From Sarcocystis neurona (lineage: Eukaryota; Apicomplexa; Conoidasida; Eucoccidiorida; Sarcocystidae), in contig KL647305.1 in the NCBI GenBank assembly GCA_000727475.1, positions 798,856 to 862,855 of the forward strand: a stretch of DNA of 64,000 nt. Reading direction: 5' to 3'. Of this stretch, positions 1 through 13,100 are shown in pieces. The notes under the pieces were generated by a model. The model made no database searches, was not told where the DNA came from, and saw nothing but the letters and a program-made list of their open reading frames with translations. How positions within the stretch are numbered: position 1 is the stretch's first letter; every line of letters starts with the position of its first letter. A program made the translations under genes and the position numbers.

Positions 1-2445
1 CGAGTTGCTAAGGATTCGGCCACTACCGCGGTGCTCCAGGGACACGCAGGAAATGTTGCTTTGCATGCGAACTGGTCAAATGTGCTCCACAGGAAAATCT
101 GTAATCTGGAGGAACACTGCGCAACTGCACAGTGTGTCATATATTTCAGAATTCTAGGTAAGAACACACACTGGCTGAGAAAGCTGTTGCCCTCTTACGT
201 AGCGCGAGCGTGCAGACACGGCTAACATGCACACCGCGCAGCATCGGTATTACTGTACTGCGAATGTGAAAAGCAAACACTTACAATATACATAGATGGG
301 TCCTTACATCAAGTAGGACAACCCACTACAAAGCCACCGTCTATATCCGTCTGTACTAAGCTCATATCTACGGAGTGTGAGAGAATGCTGTAGTGCAGAG
401 CAACACCGAGCCGTCCCCGCTTGCTTCTATCCGTTCCAAACATGTGAGAAACTGTTTGCCGCGTGCTCCTTTCGGTTACGAAACCGCCCGAGCACACGGC
501 TTCCTCCTGCTGCAGTTGCTGCTTGCATTCAGTGGCTTACCTGCAAATATTTCTTACAGTGCATCCATTCACCTGGCAGTCTCCTCCTGCGTGGAGCGCA
601 CAACGGAGTATCCGTGTGTGCTGCGTAGCTGGTCACACACCGCGGCTTCTTCGCTTTGCCCAGGAACAGTCATAGTAGCAACGGTTGGAAAGTGCATGTT
701 TATCCGCGGGTAGTAGCAGCGCTGCAGGATTACCGCACCACGTCTAACTGCAGTACATACGCATGTGCACACACAGAAGACGACACTCTTTACGTTGTAC
801 GGTGCGAATGCACGTTGTCGACGTCAGGTAGAGATGCGACATGCTGACTGCGCTTGAAGCCGTTACACAGAAAACGATAAATTTGTACAAGAATGAAGAC
901 AGCGCATCTTTCCACCGTACTGCTGCTCCTGCGAACATCTCCATGTACTGGTATCGCCGCGCCGTCTGCGGGTGCTGCTGCACCGACGCGCAAGCGAAGA
1001 CGGCTGCACATCCACAAGTGGTTCCAGTAGCAACAAGGATACTGCAACTACTGCAGCACTAACCGCAGCAGTCCCATTAACAACAATAGTAGTGGACCCC
1101 CCAGCTACAGCATCCCCAATAGGAGAGCTCCATGTAAAAGAGGGTTGCCGCGGCAGCACCTACGGCAGCAGCGTCAGAAGAGTGTTGTCTTAACTGCATG
1201 GGCTGGAGTGCTGCAGCATGGCGCTGCTTTTTTAACGCGGCTTTGTGCACTACGGTAGTGCCCATCGCCGTACACAGCGTGCGTACTCCGCATCAATATC
1301 TGTACAAGTCACACTCTTTCTTGCCTCCATCAACCTGATGGTCTGTCCTGACCAGTAGAAGTGTGACGCTTGAAATTGTGCGATACGAACCTTGTACACG
1401 TGCACACAGGATGCTGAAGCCCCTGGGCTTCAACGGTTCAGCTGGCAGGCACCCCTTGCTGGGACCTACGTGCGATAACCATGCTCAACTTCCAGCCGTG
1501 TCCAATGTGAGATCGCCACGCTTAAAAACATCCAAACATGCAAAAGCACTCACACGATTCACGCCATATATGCGTGCAAGTGGATGGCGTGCATCTCTCT
1601 GATAGAAATTAGGTACGTGAAACACTAGGCAAGCCCGACCAGATAGTGCGGCAATATGTACGTACGGACATGAGAAGTGCGATCCCTAGAGTCAGTTTCG
1701 AGCACAAGCACGCAAGAGTGGACTCTACAGAGGACATGCCACCATGCTGTGAATCTGGTTCATCACCGCACGCGCAGTCATCTACTCGTATGTGGAAGTC
1801 AGTAAATTCACACAGTGCAGCCGTGTGCGGGTGCCCACAAGAATGTACACCCGAATTCGTGTCCGTATGTTCAAGTTCTGCAAGTGCAAGTGGTGCGTTT
1901 GAGCCTACAATGACAGGGTGCCACGGAGACACAAAAGTCTTGTAATACACAGTGGCAGCGGAGACATAGGTGGCAAAAGCTGTATTCAAGCACGTCGAGC
2001 CGGCGTGCTGTGCAAGTGTTCGCGTCCGCACACTGAATAATACAATGTGGAGGGGGAGAGCCACTGACAATCAAAAGCGACCCATGTCACCTATACGTCT
2101 TCTCTGCCAGCGTACTTGAGCGGGGTCAAATGTGTCTCTGAGCAGCTAGAAGGTGAGAGCGTGAAGAGACGCAGCTTACACGGGTACAGAGTATTGGCGC
2201 AGTGCAGGTACACTGAATAGTTATCAGAACGCTCTCAACGTACAGTTACAGTCAGCAGCCCATGCCGAGACGTTGAAGTCCTCCGCAAAGCCATCAGCGT
2301 ATATTGATATTTGAATATGTTCACAAACGAACACACTCTGGCTTCCGCAACGTCGGTGTAAGTGTGCTGATCTTGATTTATATGCATATATATGAGTGGC
2401 ACTGGCATCTACAGCAATGTAAGGCGGATATACCTGGACACACAT
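1..2445. other. spacer, no supported gene
   Basis: I see no gene I can support here. Open frames of up to about 150 codons exist on the minus strand (1609-2070), but they match no family I know and show no convincing splice borders. The composition is the genome's usual mix of CA/TG/TA dinucleotide-rich spacer. Confidence 0.4.
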
Positions 2446-2632
2446 GCGAGTGTGTGCGCGATTAGTTAACAATGCGCATCGATGGAACAGGAATTTCCTC
2501 TCTCTGCACGTGCGCAAATACACACTCACACACACACACCCACGCCTGCGAGTGTGCACGAGATGGTTAACGATACACATCGATCGAATGGGACTCTCCT
2601 CTTGTGTGCAGGTGTGCAAATACAGACGCACA
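2446..2632. repeat. degenerate tandem duplication, about 102-bp period
   Basis: Two imperfect copies lie in direct orientation, at about 2446-2532 and 2548-2632. They share in order a gcgagtgtg start, a gttaac site, a catcgat core, a ctctcctc-like pyrimidine stretch and a gtgcaaatacaca-like end. The copies have clearly diverged, so this is an old local duplication in spacer DNA. Confidence 0.6.
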
Positions 2633-2899
2633 TCGAGAGTTACGTATGTATTCGAACAAATGAGAGGGTCACGCCTACGCGTGTGTGTGTGCATACACAT
2701 GGGTATGTGTACATTGACGGGGGAATTCCACGTACCGACACACACGGCAGCTGCGTACGTGCACGCGTATATTTGTGTGAAGCGTGGCGCAAATTTGCGC
2801 AGTGTGGCGTGGTTGTGTGGGTTTCATGTGTCTTCTGTCGCAGGTCTCCTGGATCAGCGCACGCTGCCTATGTCGCGGTGGCTGCGCAAGATGCTGACC

Positions 2900-3734
2900 C
2901 ACCCGGGTAATAGCTGATTTGCATTGTGTGTACGTATTGCGGCTGGTGAGTGTGTTTCGGCGGCTGTCCCTCGTACTACAATTGTGTCGCTGCTGCTACG
3001 TTTCTGCGCCGGCCTCGAATCGCGCTGTTGCAACTCCTGTTGCAAAAAAACCGCGTGGTCTGCGGGGTTCTTCCTCTCGATGCTGCTGCTGCTGTGCAGG
3101 TGAGGCCGGCTGTGCTGCTCCTTGCGGCTGCCGCAGCTTCCTTCCGGTCTTCACGTTACGACTCCACCACTCGCCTTTGTGGTTTGGAGTGAATCGACGA
3201 ACTATCGCTCCTGCTGCTGTTACAGGAACGTACGGCAGTGTGCAGGGTGCGAGGCGGTCTACCGCCCGTCGCTTTCCTGATGTCGATCGTCCTGGCCGAG
3301 GAGTGGCTGCTGCTCTCACTGCGACGCTTGCTCCTGCTGCTGCGGTTGCTCCGGCTCCTGCTGCTGCTCCCCCGCCTGCCGATGGTCCTGCTTCTCCGCC
3401 GCTGCTGCTGCTGCGATGCTTGCGCGGGTCTTTCTACTGCGTATGCGACTTCCGTTCCCCTGTCGTTGCTGAGTGATCCTGTGGCTGCTACTGCTGCTGC
3501 TGCCGGGGCTGCTATCGCTGCGTCTGCTGTTGTGCGTGCTGTTGCCGCTCCTGTGTGGGAGGAGCTAGTTTCGCTTTAAATGTGTCCGATGTTTCGGCAG
3601 GAGTCCCGTGCTAGAAAATGCTTGACATTTGATTCTCGTGACATCACTGCCACCAAGCGTATTTTCTTGTCGCTTTTCCTTCCCTTTCCTTCCTTCAATT
3701 GAAACCTGTCACCCCACACTGCTTCTCCACCACC
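2900..3734 (+). promoter_or_regulatory. probable 5' flank and leader of the mtHsp70 gene
   Basis: The 800 bases before the mtHsp70 start codon are rich in CTG/GCT trinucleotides. Just before the ATG, at about 3665-3700, they become strongly pyrimidine-rich (tttccttccctttccttcc). The ATG lies in a good eukaryotic context (ccaccATGg). An open frame at 2919-3476 (+) begins with TTG, not ATG, and has only low-complexity Cys/Ala/Leu content, so I treat it as leader composition rather than a gene. No specific promoter element is recognised. Confidence 0.3.
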
Positions 3735-4135
3735 ATGGCGCCAGCCGGTGCAGCCAAAACGTCTCTCTTCTCCCTGCTGCGGTCTCCGTACACGGCCAGA
3801 AAAGCCTCTACTGCTGCAGCTGCATCCTGTCTGCTGGCCAAGCGTTTCGGTGCAGCGGCAGCGGCGCCCGCGGCAGTAGCAGCAGGAGCAACACCAGAAG
3901 CAGTAACAGCAGCATCTTCCGCCGCTCTCCCTCACAGAAAAGCAACAGCAACGGCAGCTTGCAGTCTCTCTCGGTCTCTTTCCACACAACTCGCGACAGC
4001 CGCACATCCGCTGGCTCCCTGCAGCAGCAGCAGCAGTTTTGCTGCTCTCCGCTTCCAGAATGGAGTGGCAGCCAATGCTTGGGCGGCTCGCACCGCCAGT
4101 GAACGTTTTCTGTGGGGTGCTGGTCGATCCATCAG
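3735..4135 (+). CDS. mtHsp70 exon 1: transit-peptide exon
   Basis: Codes for 133 residues plus two bases of a Ser codon, ending at ATCAG|GTGAGG. The peptide is Ala/Ser/Arg/Thr-rich with long Ala and Ser runs made from GCA/GCC and AGC codons, fitting a mitochondrial presequence. The split AG + C codon joins in frame to exon 2 at 8040, after tttgtctgtgcag. No other exon is needed between them. The transit length is unusual, and a real start at a later in-frame Met cannot be excluded. Confidence 0.85.
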
Positions 4136-7100
4136 GTGAGGAAGAACGGGAGAAGCAAAGGGATACGTCTTTGGTTGCTATAGGGAAGAATCACTGTTGC
4201 ACTCTGGCGAGTTTTCTTTCAGTGGAAACGCCCAAAATTCGCCATGCACATGGATGTGTGCGTGTGTGGCTGGGCATCCCTGCAGGTACACCATGCATAC
4301 GCGGCTGCATGCGTATAAATATAGGTATATACTTACACATGAACGCACACATACGTATGTAGGTTAATTCAGAGGGAGTCGCCTCCTGCCCCCTCGGGAG
4401 CCAGTGGTACGAAAAATGACTCATTCCACAGCAGTGACGGACGACTCAGGACGGTTGCCGTCCACCGCAAGTGTAGCGCTGAGGGATAGCTAACGTGCAG
4501 ATGTCCACACCCATGTGTAAATGTAGCTGTGCATGCGTCTTGCCGTTCTCTCCTGTGTATAGGGAGCTATACTGACATACACCGGCTTTCTTCGTGTGCC
4601 TGGGCAGCAGCGTGTGAGTATACACGTTGCTGAACGCCTGAAGCTGTGCCATGAGAAACTCTACAAGGACAAGTGTGAATGTATACATACATTTGTAGAG
4701 CTGGGTACTTGCACACACGCACATTTAGGGTATAATATGTATATGTATTACACGCACCTGCACAATAACCACGTACGCAGACGCTGTGCGTAGGCAGCGA
4801 GTAAGCTGGGGACGTCCAGTGGCCTCACAGAAGGACAATCAAATGCGGCGACAACAGGTGCAGCAACATGGCAGCAGCAGCAGCAGCTGTGCAGCAGTAA
4901 TACGACAACAGCAGATGTGCGGCTGCAAGAGCAACTGCAGCGGTACCACCGGTGCGTAACGATACGCCTACAGGCAGTCGCGCGGCGCACGGGCCGCGCA
5001 GCGACAGAGGGTGTCCACCGGGGAGGTGGCCGCACGAGGCAGCTCTGACGCTCGTAGCAACAACACGAGGGACGCAGCACGCCGCAACTGCGATATATAT
5101 GCAGCGACATGAGAAGATACCATGCGTTGAGACGTTGGCAGCAACAGCGAGGCGCCGACAGTCACACCAGGAGATGCAGCAGCAATAGCGGGGCAGTAGC
5201 GAACGCGTGAACAGCATGAAACTCAACCGCACTGCGGGGTCCAGAAGGAATGTGGGGTCGAAAATCCACCACTATCCCCTCCGTAGCTGTACACACAGGC
5301 ACGCACACGCACGTATACACCCGTCAGCATAGAACCACCTGGACAACTGCACGGATAAACAAGCCGCTAATCGCGATCTACAACGTTAGTCGTGAGCGTC
5401 AGCACGGGTGTACCTTCACCCGAGCACGCTGCATGCAGGTGTCTACGTGCACACCTATGCCTGTAAATCCTCATATACAGATCCATGTATGTACTAGCTC
5501 CGCGCAATAGGCAGTTGTCAGCCACGCGCTGCTTTTCGTAGACACAATGACGACCATCACGTGTGTATAAATCTATCTGTAGACACGTCTACACGCGCTC
5601 TCCTGTATCATAACGAATATATTTGAATACATATATATATGTGTACTCGCTGCGTGTCTTCTGCGCGCGTGGACATCTTTTGACAGTGCGTCTGCAGAGA
5701 GTTTGGAGGGAAAGGCATACTCTAGGTCCGTTGCTTGCCCATCCCGAACGCAGTCGTTGCCTGACCTTCCTCCCGCGTCTGATCCCAGGGCAACCGCCTT
5801 TAGTTGTGACGGTTTCTGCGTATTCTTGTCTTTCCCTGCTCCCGCGGGGGTCTCCTCGTCTACCCGGTGGTCGTTGCATGCATGATGTTTGCTGTGGGCA
5901 GGTCACCTCTACGAGTGATGGAGCGTTTTCACAATGAATCATATTTCTTCGTAGTGCACGGCGTCCGTGTTCTGTCGTGTATCCTACGATTGGTACTTGT
6001 GTAACCGGCAAATGAACTGCGTCTCCCCTGTTGCCTACATCACAGACCGCACTGTCTTCGTCTGCATGTGTATCCACCACTCTCTTTCGTTGTCTGTCCC
6101 CGCGGTTGTGCACATTCGAACATGTGTGGACGTGTCCTAGAAAATCCAGATGTACAACAGGGTAGAAGAACTCTCGCGCAGGTCCTGCTTCTGCCCAGCC
6201 TCATGCACGTATCGTTTTTTCTTACGTATTTGTCTGTATACTAAGCTCTGTGTAGATACCTGCGAGCATGCGTGGATATGATTCAGGGTGTCCGACTCCG
6301 TCTTGCTGCTCTACAGCCCTTTTCACGCGTGTCCACCTTGCGCGGAACATCTCACGTCTGCAGCACGTGTGGAGAGCTGCAGCACATCGACAAATATATC
6401 CAGTTTTCCGTGTGTCTGCGTGCGACTTCATGTTGCGCAAAGAGTAGTCGGGGAGACTCACAAGCGTGCGCCTCTACTCCGCATATAGCAAGGGGGGGTA
6501 GGGGACCCACTCTAGGTGAAAAGCGTCGGCCTCCGTGCACTCGTGGGCCTCGCAGACCCGCAGCAGCGCTCTAAAAAAGTCGAGACTTCTGTCTTCTATC
6601 CAAGTGCTCGCCACGACACACAGGGTCGCGCAGGCAAAGACGCGGCGTGTTGAAACACGTAGGAAGTCTCGTGGGGCAGTGAACATGCACTCACACCGGC
6701 ACACACGTGCACGGGGAAGGCTAGCGCCGGCGACTAGCTGCGACGTTGCTCCTGGCTAGGTGATGGGCACTCCGTGTGGGTAGCACATGCGTTTTTTTTT
6801 GCGACAGCTGGCTGAGCCGGCGCCGGTGGGACCCCTTCGGGCGCGTAGCTAGCTAGGGGATGGCCGCGGCGCCCGACCTGATAAGCAGCTGGTGCTGCAT
6901 CGGTGCCAGATTTTACGCGGCTGTGAAGTAGTTATACGTGCAGACGTAGGCAGCTGTCCATGGCGCTCGACATAGTAGCATGTGTTTTCTGTAAGAAACT
7001 GCAGACTTCTGTGGTTCGCCGTGTTAGCTTCGTTTCGCGAAGGGACGGCGGGCGTGCATTGCCCAAGAGCCCAGCAGCACAGGTTTTCCGATCCAGTTGC

Positions 7101-10100
7101 GCACCGATGCACGCGCCAACACGGTGTCATTCAGAAGGTGTGGCGCCGTACTGATGCATCTGAATTCACCTTCGTAGCTGCGTCGGCAGCGCGTCCGGAC
7201 CGATTTGCTTTTATTGTGTGGTGGCCAGGACTCCTTCTCGCTGCGTCACTTGCCTCTGTCTCTTTACAGATATCCATGTAAACAAGTAAACACGCGTACT
7301 GCCGTCTACCTCCACGTAAATGTGTAGGCATGCACATTTATATATCTGCGTATGTGCACGTATGTACATCAGTCCATTCGTATAGATGTATATACGCAGA
7401 CACGTGATAGACGCCCCCGCCGTCTGTATCGGCGCGGCAGATGTGGCTGTCGTGCAGTAAAGTAGAGGTTTGAGACGCGTAGGTGTTGCCATGTCTCGTC
7501 TCCGCCGTTTCTGTAGACACAGCACGGTGTGATTCGCTGCTGTGCACTGGCTGTTGCTGCGATAACGGCGTCGCATTCAAAGCCGACTGTCGGGCCTGCG
7601 TCTGCTGGGAGGGAGCAGTGCAGCAGCTGCCGAGTGAAAATGGCAGGTCAACATGTTCATGATTTGTGTCTTTTCTGCGTCTGTGCGTCTATACTTCATT
7701 TTGAGAAGTCCCTAACGTGCGACTCCGTTCCGCCGCGAAGCAGCGCCGGGTCTGTTTTTTCGAGGATTTCTTCGTCTTTCGTCTGAGACCGGAACGCGCA
7801 AGGCCGTGCGTGCCTGTCGTTGTAACTGTACAGAGAATAATAGGAGTGTATGTACGTGTTGAAACTTCATGACAGGACGACGTCCATCTACAATTACGTG
7901 TGCGTGTACATCTTAGTGTACTAGATTTTGCTGGTTTCGTCTAATTTCTACGTGGACGTCTGTGTCTGCTGCTGTGACTTGTCGTCGTCCACTTTTTGTG
8001 GCTGTGTCTGCGCGTCTGGACTCGTTTTTGTCTGTGCAGCACGTCTTCTGCGCGGTATAGCTCGTCGAAGCCTCGCGGGGACGTCGTGGGCATTGACTTG
8101 GGGACGACAAACAGCTGCGTCGCAGTGATGGAAGGGTCGCAGCCGAAGGTGATAGAGAATTCCGAAGGGATGCGCACGACGCCTTCTATTGTTGCCTTTA
8201 CTTCGGATGGCCAGCGCCTGGTAGGCATTGTCGCGAAGCGTCAGGCAGTGACAAACCCAGAAAATACGGTATTCGCGACGAAGCGGTTAATTGGGCGACG
8301 CTACGACGAGGAGGCCATCAAGAAGGAAAAGCAGATTCTGCCGTATAAAATCGTCCGCGCCAGCAACGGAGACGCCTGGGTGGAGGCGCAGGGCAAGGCC
8401 TACTCGCCCAGTCAGATCAGCGCTTTTGTCTTGACGAAAATGAAGGAGACTGCCGAGGCGTACCTGGGCAGGCCCGTCAAGCAGGCGGTCATTACCGTCC
8501 CGGCCTACTTCAATGACTCTCAAAGACAAGCCACCAAAGACGCTGGAAAAATCGGTAAGGAAACAAACAAGGGACTAGAGACGACGCGCAGACGGGGGGG
8601 AGACAGCAGCGGGCGAGGTGAAGGTGGAGGAAGGAGACCGGTAACAGAGGACACAACAAAAATGCAGTTGACGAAGGCGACAACACGGATGGGCAGTGGC
8701 TGGGCAGAGACAGCGTAGCAGTGACACAGGAGGTTCGGAAGGGAACTGACTACGAAAGGGGGGGGGAGGGGAGATGACAGAGGAGGCGGGGGCTTTGCGG
8801 AGACAGCAAGGGGAAGAGAAGGACCAGAGAGAAGGCCGTGAGGGAGAGGAGGGGAAAGAAAGGCCTTTCGTAAACCGCACGTGTTTGCTGTGTAGGTGGC
8901 GCGGGAAAAGTGGAGCGGGAAAGAAAGAGCAGAAGAATTCTGTAGAGAGACACGTAGGATAGAGACAGAATCTCAGCAGCTGCAAAGACGGAGAAGCGGA
9001 AATGATGAAGAGCTTTGAAGTGATTTTTTCACGGTGCTTCACTGGTGCTTGGAGACAGAAAGCATTCGGAAGCAAACAGAAGCAAGCTTCGGTGGACGAC
9101 GACCTAGGTGAATGACATTCTGTTCTCTACGTTTGTGTATACGTCCAAAGGTACGCGCCTGAGATAGCGGTGTGTCTAGCAGTTGCGCCGTCGTGGGTGT
9201 GACCGCGCAAACGACTGAGGCAGACGCTGCGGAGAGACAGGAAAGGTCGGTGCGGAGCAAGGAGACGAAGGAAGAGGTGATGTCACCCAAAAGAAACGCG
9301 AATGTATATCTGCAAGCTGTTCAGGAAGGGTGTGTCTAGCGGCGCAAGGAAATTCCCGTTTGCGATGATGTGTCGGTGCACGTGTACACACGTAGGTGTT
9401 GACAGAGAGTAGAATATGTGAAGAGCAGAGAGCGGAGAGATCGGTCAAGCGTCACGGAAGACGTCGCTGGAGGACCGGAGAAGAGGGAGAAAATAAGAGA
9501 GAGAGGGGGGGAAAAGAAGAAGAGCAGACGAGGAGAAGGCGGAAGAAAGAGGAGGGGAAAAAGAGAGAAAGAAAAGGTGTGGGAAAAGAGAAAGAGAACT
9601 GGGGGGTGGAAGACAGAGAAGCGAGAGGCAGGGGGGTCGAGAGGGGGTGCGCGGAGAGGAGGAAGCTGAAGAGAGGATGAAAAAAAGAGCAGGGGAGCGG
9701 AAAGACGACAGGAAGATGGAAGGAGGAGAAGACGGAGGAAGAGCAAGAGGGCGGGAGACGAGAGAGGAAAAGGGAGGCAAAAAAGCGAGAAAACGAATAG
9801 GAAGAGAGAAGGGGACATCGAGGAAGAGAGTACAGGAAGAGGACTGCCGTGCTGCAAACCTTTCCCTACGTGCGTCTGTATACGTGCGGAGAGAGAGAGA
9901 GACACACACACGTATAATCAGGAAGAGGAGACCGTAGCTGAACGCCGCAACTGGAAGAAGAATACGTGTGACTTACGAGGAGCACGTTGCCGAAGTTCTG
10001 CGTACTGCTGCACACGGTGTGGAGGTGAGCCTGGCCACGTGCGGTACCGGCGGGCGAGGCTGCAAATAGATCGCGACGTGCCACAGCTGCGTGTGTGTGG

Positions 10101-13100
10101 AAGCGGAGGAGAATTTGGAAGTGGTCGCGGCAGCATTGCGGAAGGAGCAAATCTCTTTGTTTTCTGTCCTTTTCAAAGCAGAAATGATGCTTGTATATAG
10201 TGAATGTGACACGCTAAAAATGTCTCTCTTGCTGACTTCCTGTATGTCTACCTCTCTGTGGGTGATACACCGGAGAAAATACAGCGACTATAGAGACGTG
10301 TAGGCACATATGTATATTATACACGCACGTAAGTAGACGAGCACGTACATCTGTACATTATGCGCAGGTCTGTATTGACGGCGGGGGAAATTTTGAAGGC
10401 ATTCTAAGTGGCGTTAAAAGTGTCCGTTTCTCGTCGTAGGGCGGTCTTGGATCTGCTTGTAACTGCGAGTCTTCCACCAGTTGTTTCTCTGGTCAGAAGA
10501 TAGAGAAGCAGCTTGCTGCTTTGGTGGCGTCCTCGCTCTCCCATGTGCGCCTGTCCCCCCCGTGGTGCGTGTGCAGTTGTAGGGGTTGACCGTCTATTTA
10601 CGCGTACGTGTACACGTAGGAATTGCCCGTCTCTTTCTTCTTCTCGTTCACCTCTCTCCCCACCCTGTTTTTCTTGATCATTCTTTTCGCCACCCCCCTC
10701 CCCGCCGACTTCTTTCGCTGTGTCTTTTAAACTGGTTGCCCGTCCTTCCGTCGTTGTTGACCACACGTGTAACTGGTTATACCTCGTCTGCGGCTTTGTG
10801 CGTCGTTCTCTAGCGGGACTGGAAGTGCTGCGCATTATCAACGAGCCGACCGCCGCAGCTCTGGCATTTGGCATGGACAAGGACGACGGAAAGACAATTG
10901 CAGTGTATGACTTGGGAGGGGGCACGTTCGATATTTCCATCCTGGAAATTTTGGGCGGCGTGTTCGAGGTGAAGGCGACGAACGGCAACACGTCTTTGGG
11001 CGGTGAAGATTTCGACCAGAAGGTTTTGCAGCACTTGATAGACGAATTCAAGAAGGCACAGGGGATCGACTTGACGAAAGATAAGCTGGCGTTGCAGCGT
11101 CTGAGAGAGGCAGCAGAGACGGCGAAGATTGAATTGTCGAGCAAAGTTCAGACGGAAGTCAACCTGCCGTTCATAACCGCGGACCAGACGGGCCCGAAGC
11201 ACCTGCAGGTGAAATTGACACGGGCGAAGCTGGAGGAACTGGTCAACCCGCTGCTGCAGCAGTCCGTAGAGCCCTGCGAGAAATGCGTGAAGGACGCAGG
11301 CGTCAGCAAGAACGACCTTTCCGACGTCATTCTTGTCGGAGGCATGACTCGGATGCCCAAAGTTACGGAACTGGTGAAGAAAATCTTCGGCAAAGACCCC
11401 AGCAAAGGCGTTAATCCGGACGAAGCCGTGGCCATGGGCGCCGCCATCCAAGCAGGAGTGTTGAAAGGGGAAATTAAAGATCTACTTCTTCTTGATGTCT
11501 GCCCCCTGTCTCTCGGGATCGAAACTCTCGGCGGCGTGTTCACCAGACTCATCAACCGCAACACGACCATCCCAACCAAGAAAAGCCAGGTGTTCTCCAC
11601 GGCCGCCGACAATCAAACGCAAGTAAGAAACAGCTGCTGCGTCCACACGTCTCTCTACACCGGGACTTACTACACACGAAACGTTCAAATACTCGCGACA
11701 CAAGCCGGTTACCGCGTCTCACGCTTCTCTCTCCATATTTCTCTTTCTACGTATACATGTGTGTCAACCTCGAGGGATATAGGTTTACAGAGTGATCAAA
11801 TGAGTGGTAGGATGGAGGAGGTGTTTGCGAGCGCTGCTGAGAGTCAGGAGGAGCGGTAGTGGGGTCATGAACGAGGACTTGATCTTTCTGTTGAGCAGCT
11901 TACTCACGAGAAAGATGCTACTGTAGACCGACTTTTGTATCGATGCCCCGTGCAGTTACGTCGCGGTGGAAGGACACTTGGACAGTCACGTGTGTGTATC
12001 TCTGCATGCGTACACACGTATGTGTGTATACGAGTAGGTCTGTGTCGGTGTATGTATGTGTACCCGTGCACACGTGTGGGCTTGCGGGCACATAGGTATA
12101 TACAGGTGTATGTACAAGGTGTAAAGCATACCCGTATGTTTGTGTGTATACCGCAGCAAGCAATGTAGGCGCGTGAGGATGCACCCTCCGGTAGTGGGTG
12201 TGACTGTAGCAGCGGTAGCTTTGTAAGGAGTAAAAGGAGGAGATCGGGATTTATTTTGAAAAACGGGAGATGCAGCGGATGAAGCGTCAATGTACAGCTG
12301 CAGCAGCAGCTGCGGTCGCGCGCAGGAGGAAAATGGCATTCGGGCGACGCAAGAGCAGCACCGCGTGGCGAGACAAAGCGACACTTCGTTTTTTCACGGA
12401 GAATTCTTTCCTTCTCTGACAGGGCACTGGGCTGTCAGGCTCTCTTTTTTAAACTGGTGGCAGCAGTGATACTTCTGGTGTACCCCGCGAGAACAGGTGG
12501 TTGATGTCAGTAGCAGCTTCCCACTCACGACAGTCTCTACTGGTAGACCACGGGTGTGTGTATATGTGGACGTGTATAGCTATACACTGTAGACGTACTT
12601 ACACATTTGTCTACATCCCGCACACACTTTTGACACGTTAATGTACACAAACATTACGTATGAATAGATGTTGCAGTTTGAGAAGCCAGTTCCTACCACT
12701 TCTTCTCAAGTGCGTATCACTGCTTACCTATCGGCGTAAACGTCTATGCATATACAGATACGTGTGTGCATATGCGTCTAAGGAGATGCGCATAAGCCTT
12801 CTTCCGTTGAAGTCGTCGGTTTTTGACCGGCTGCTGGCAGCTCATCACCCTGACGGTGGCTGACTTGATTTTGTTTGTCGACAGCCTGATCCTCTTTCCT
12901 TTATCTATTGCCCACATTAACGAAGCCCGCACCGTGCCGGTTTACACATATATATATATATCTATCTATATATGTGCGTTTGAAATTAAACTGGGTGTGC
13001 GTGTACATGTGTGTATATATAAGTGTGCAGAAACAAATGCGTTTTCGCATGTAAGTGTATATACAGAGAGAAACACAGAGAAAGGAGAATGCGGCATCCA

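Noticed and set aside
2919..3476. 185-codon plus-strand frame and opposing minus frame before mtHsp70
   Set aside because: It starts at TTG, has low-complexity Cys/Ala/Leu content from CTG/GCT runs, and no splice-supported partner. More likely leader sequence.
9336..9911. Ser/Leu/Pro-rich 191-codon frame on the minus strand and Lys/Arg/Glu-rich frames on the plus strand
   Set aside because: They fall in the polypurine tract, where base bias removes stop codons on both strands.
10404..11451. Long minus-strand open frames (213 and 246 codons) opposite mtHsp70 exon 3
   Set aside because: Antisense frames are a known by-product of Hsp70 codon usage. The plus strand is clearly the coding one and the minus peptides have no family features.
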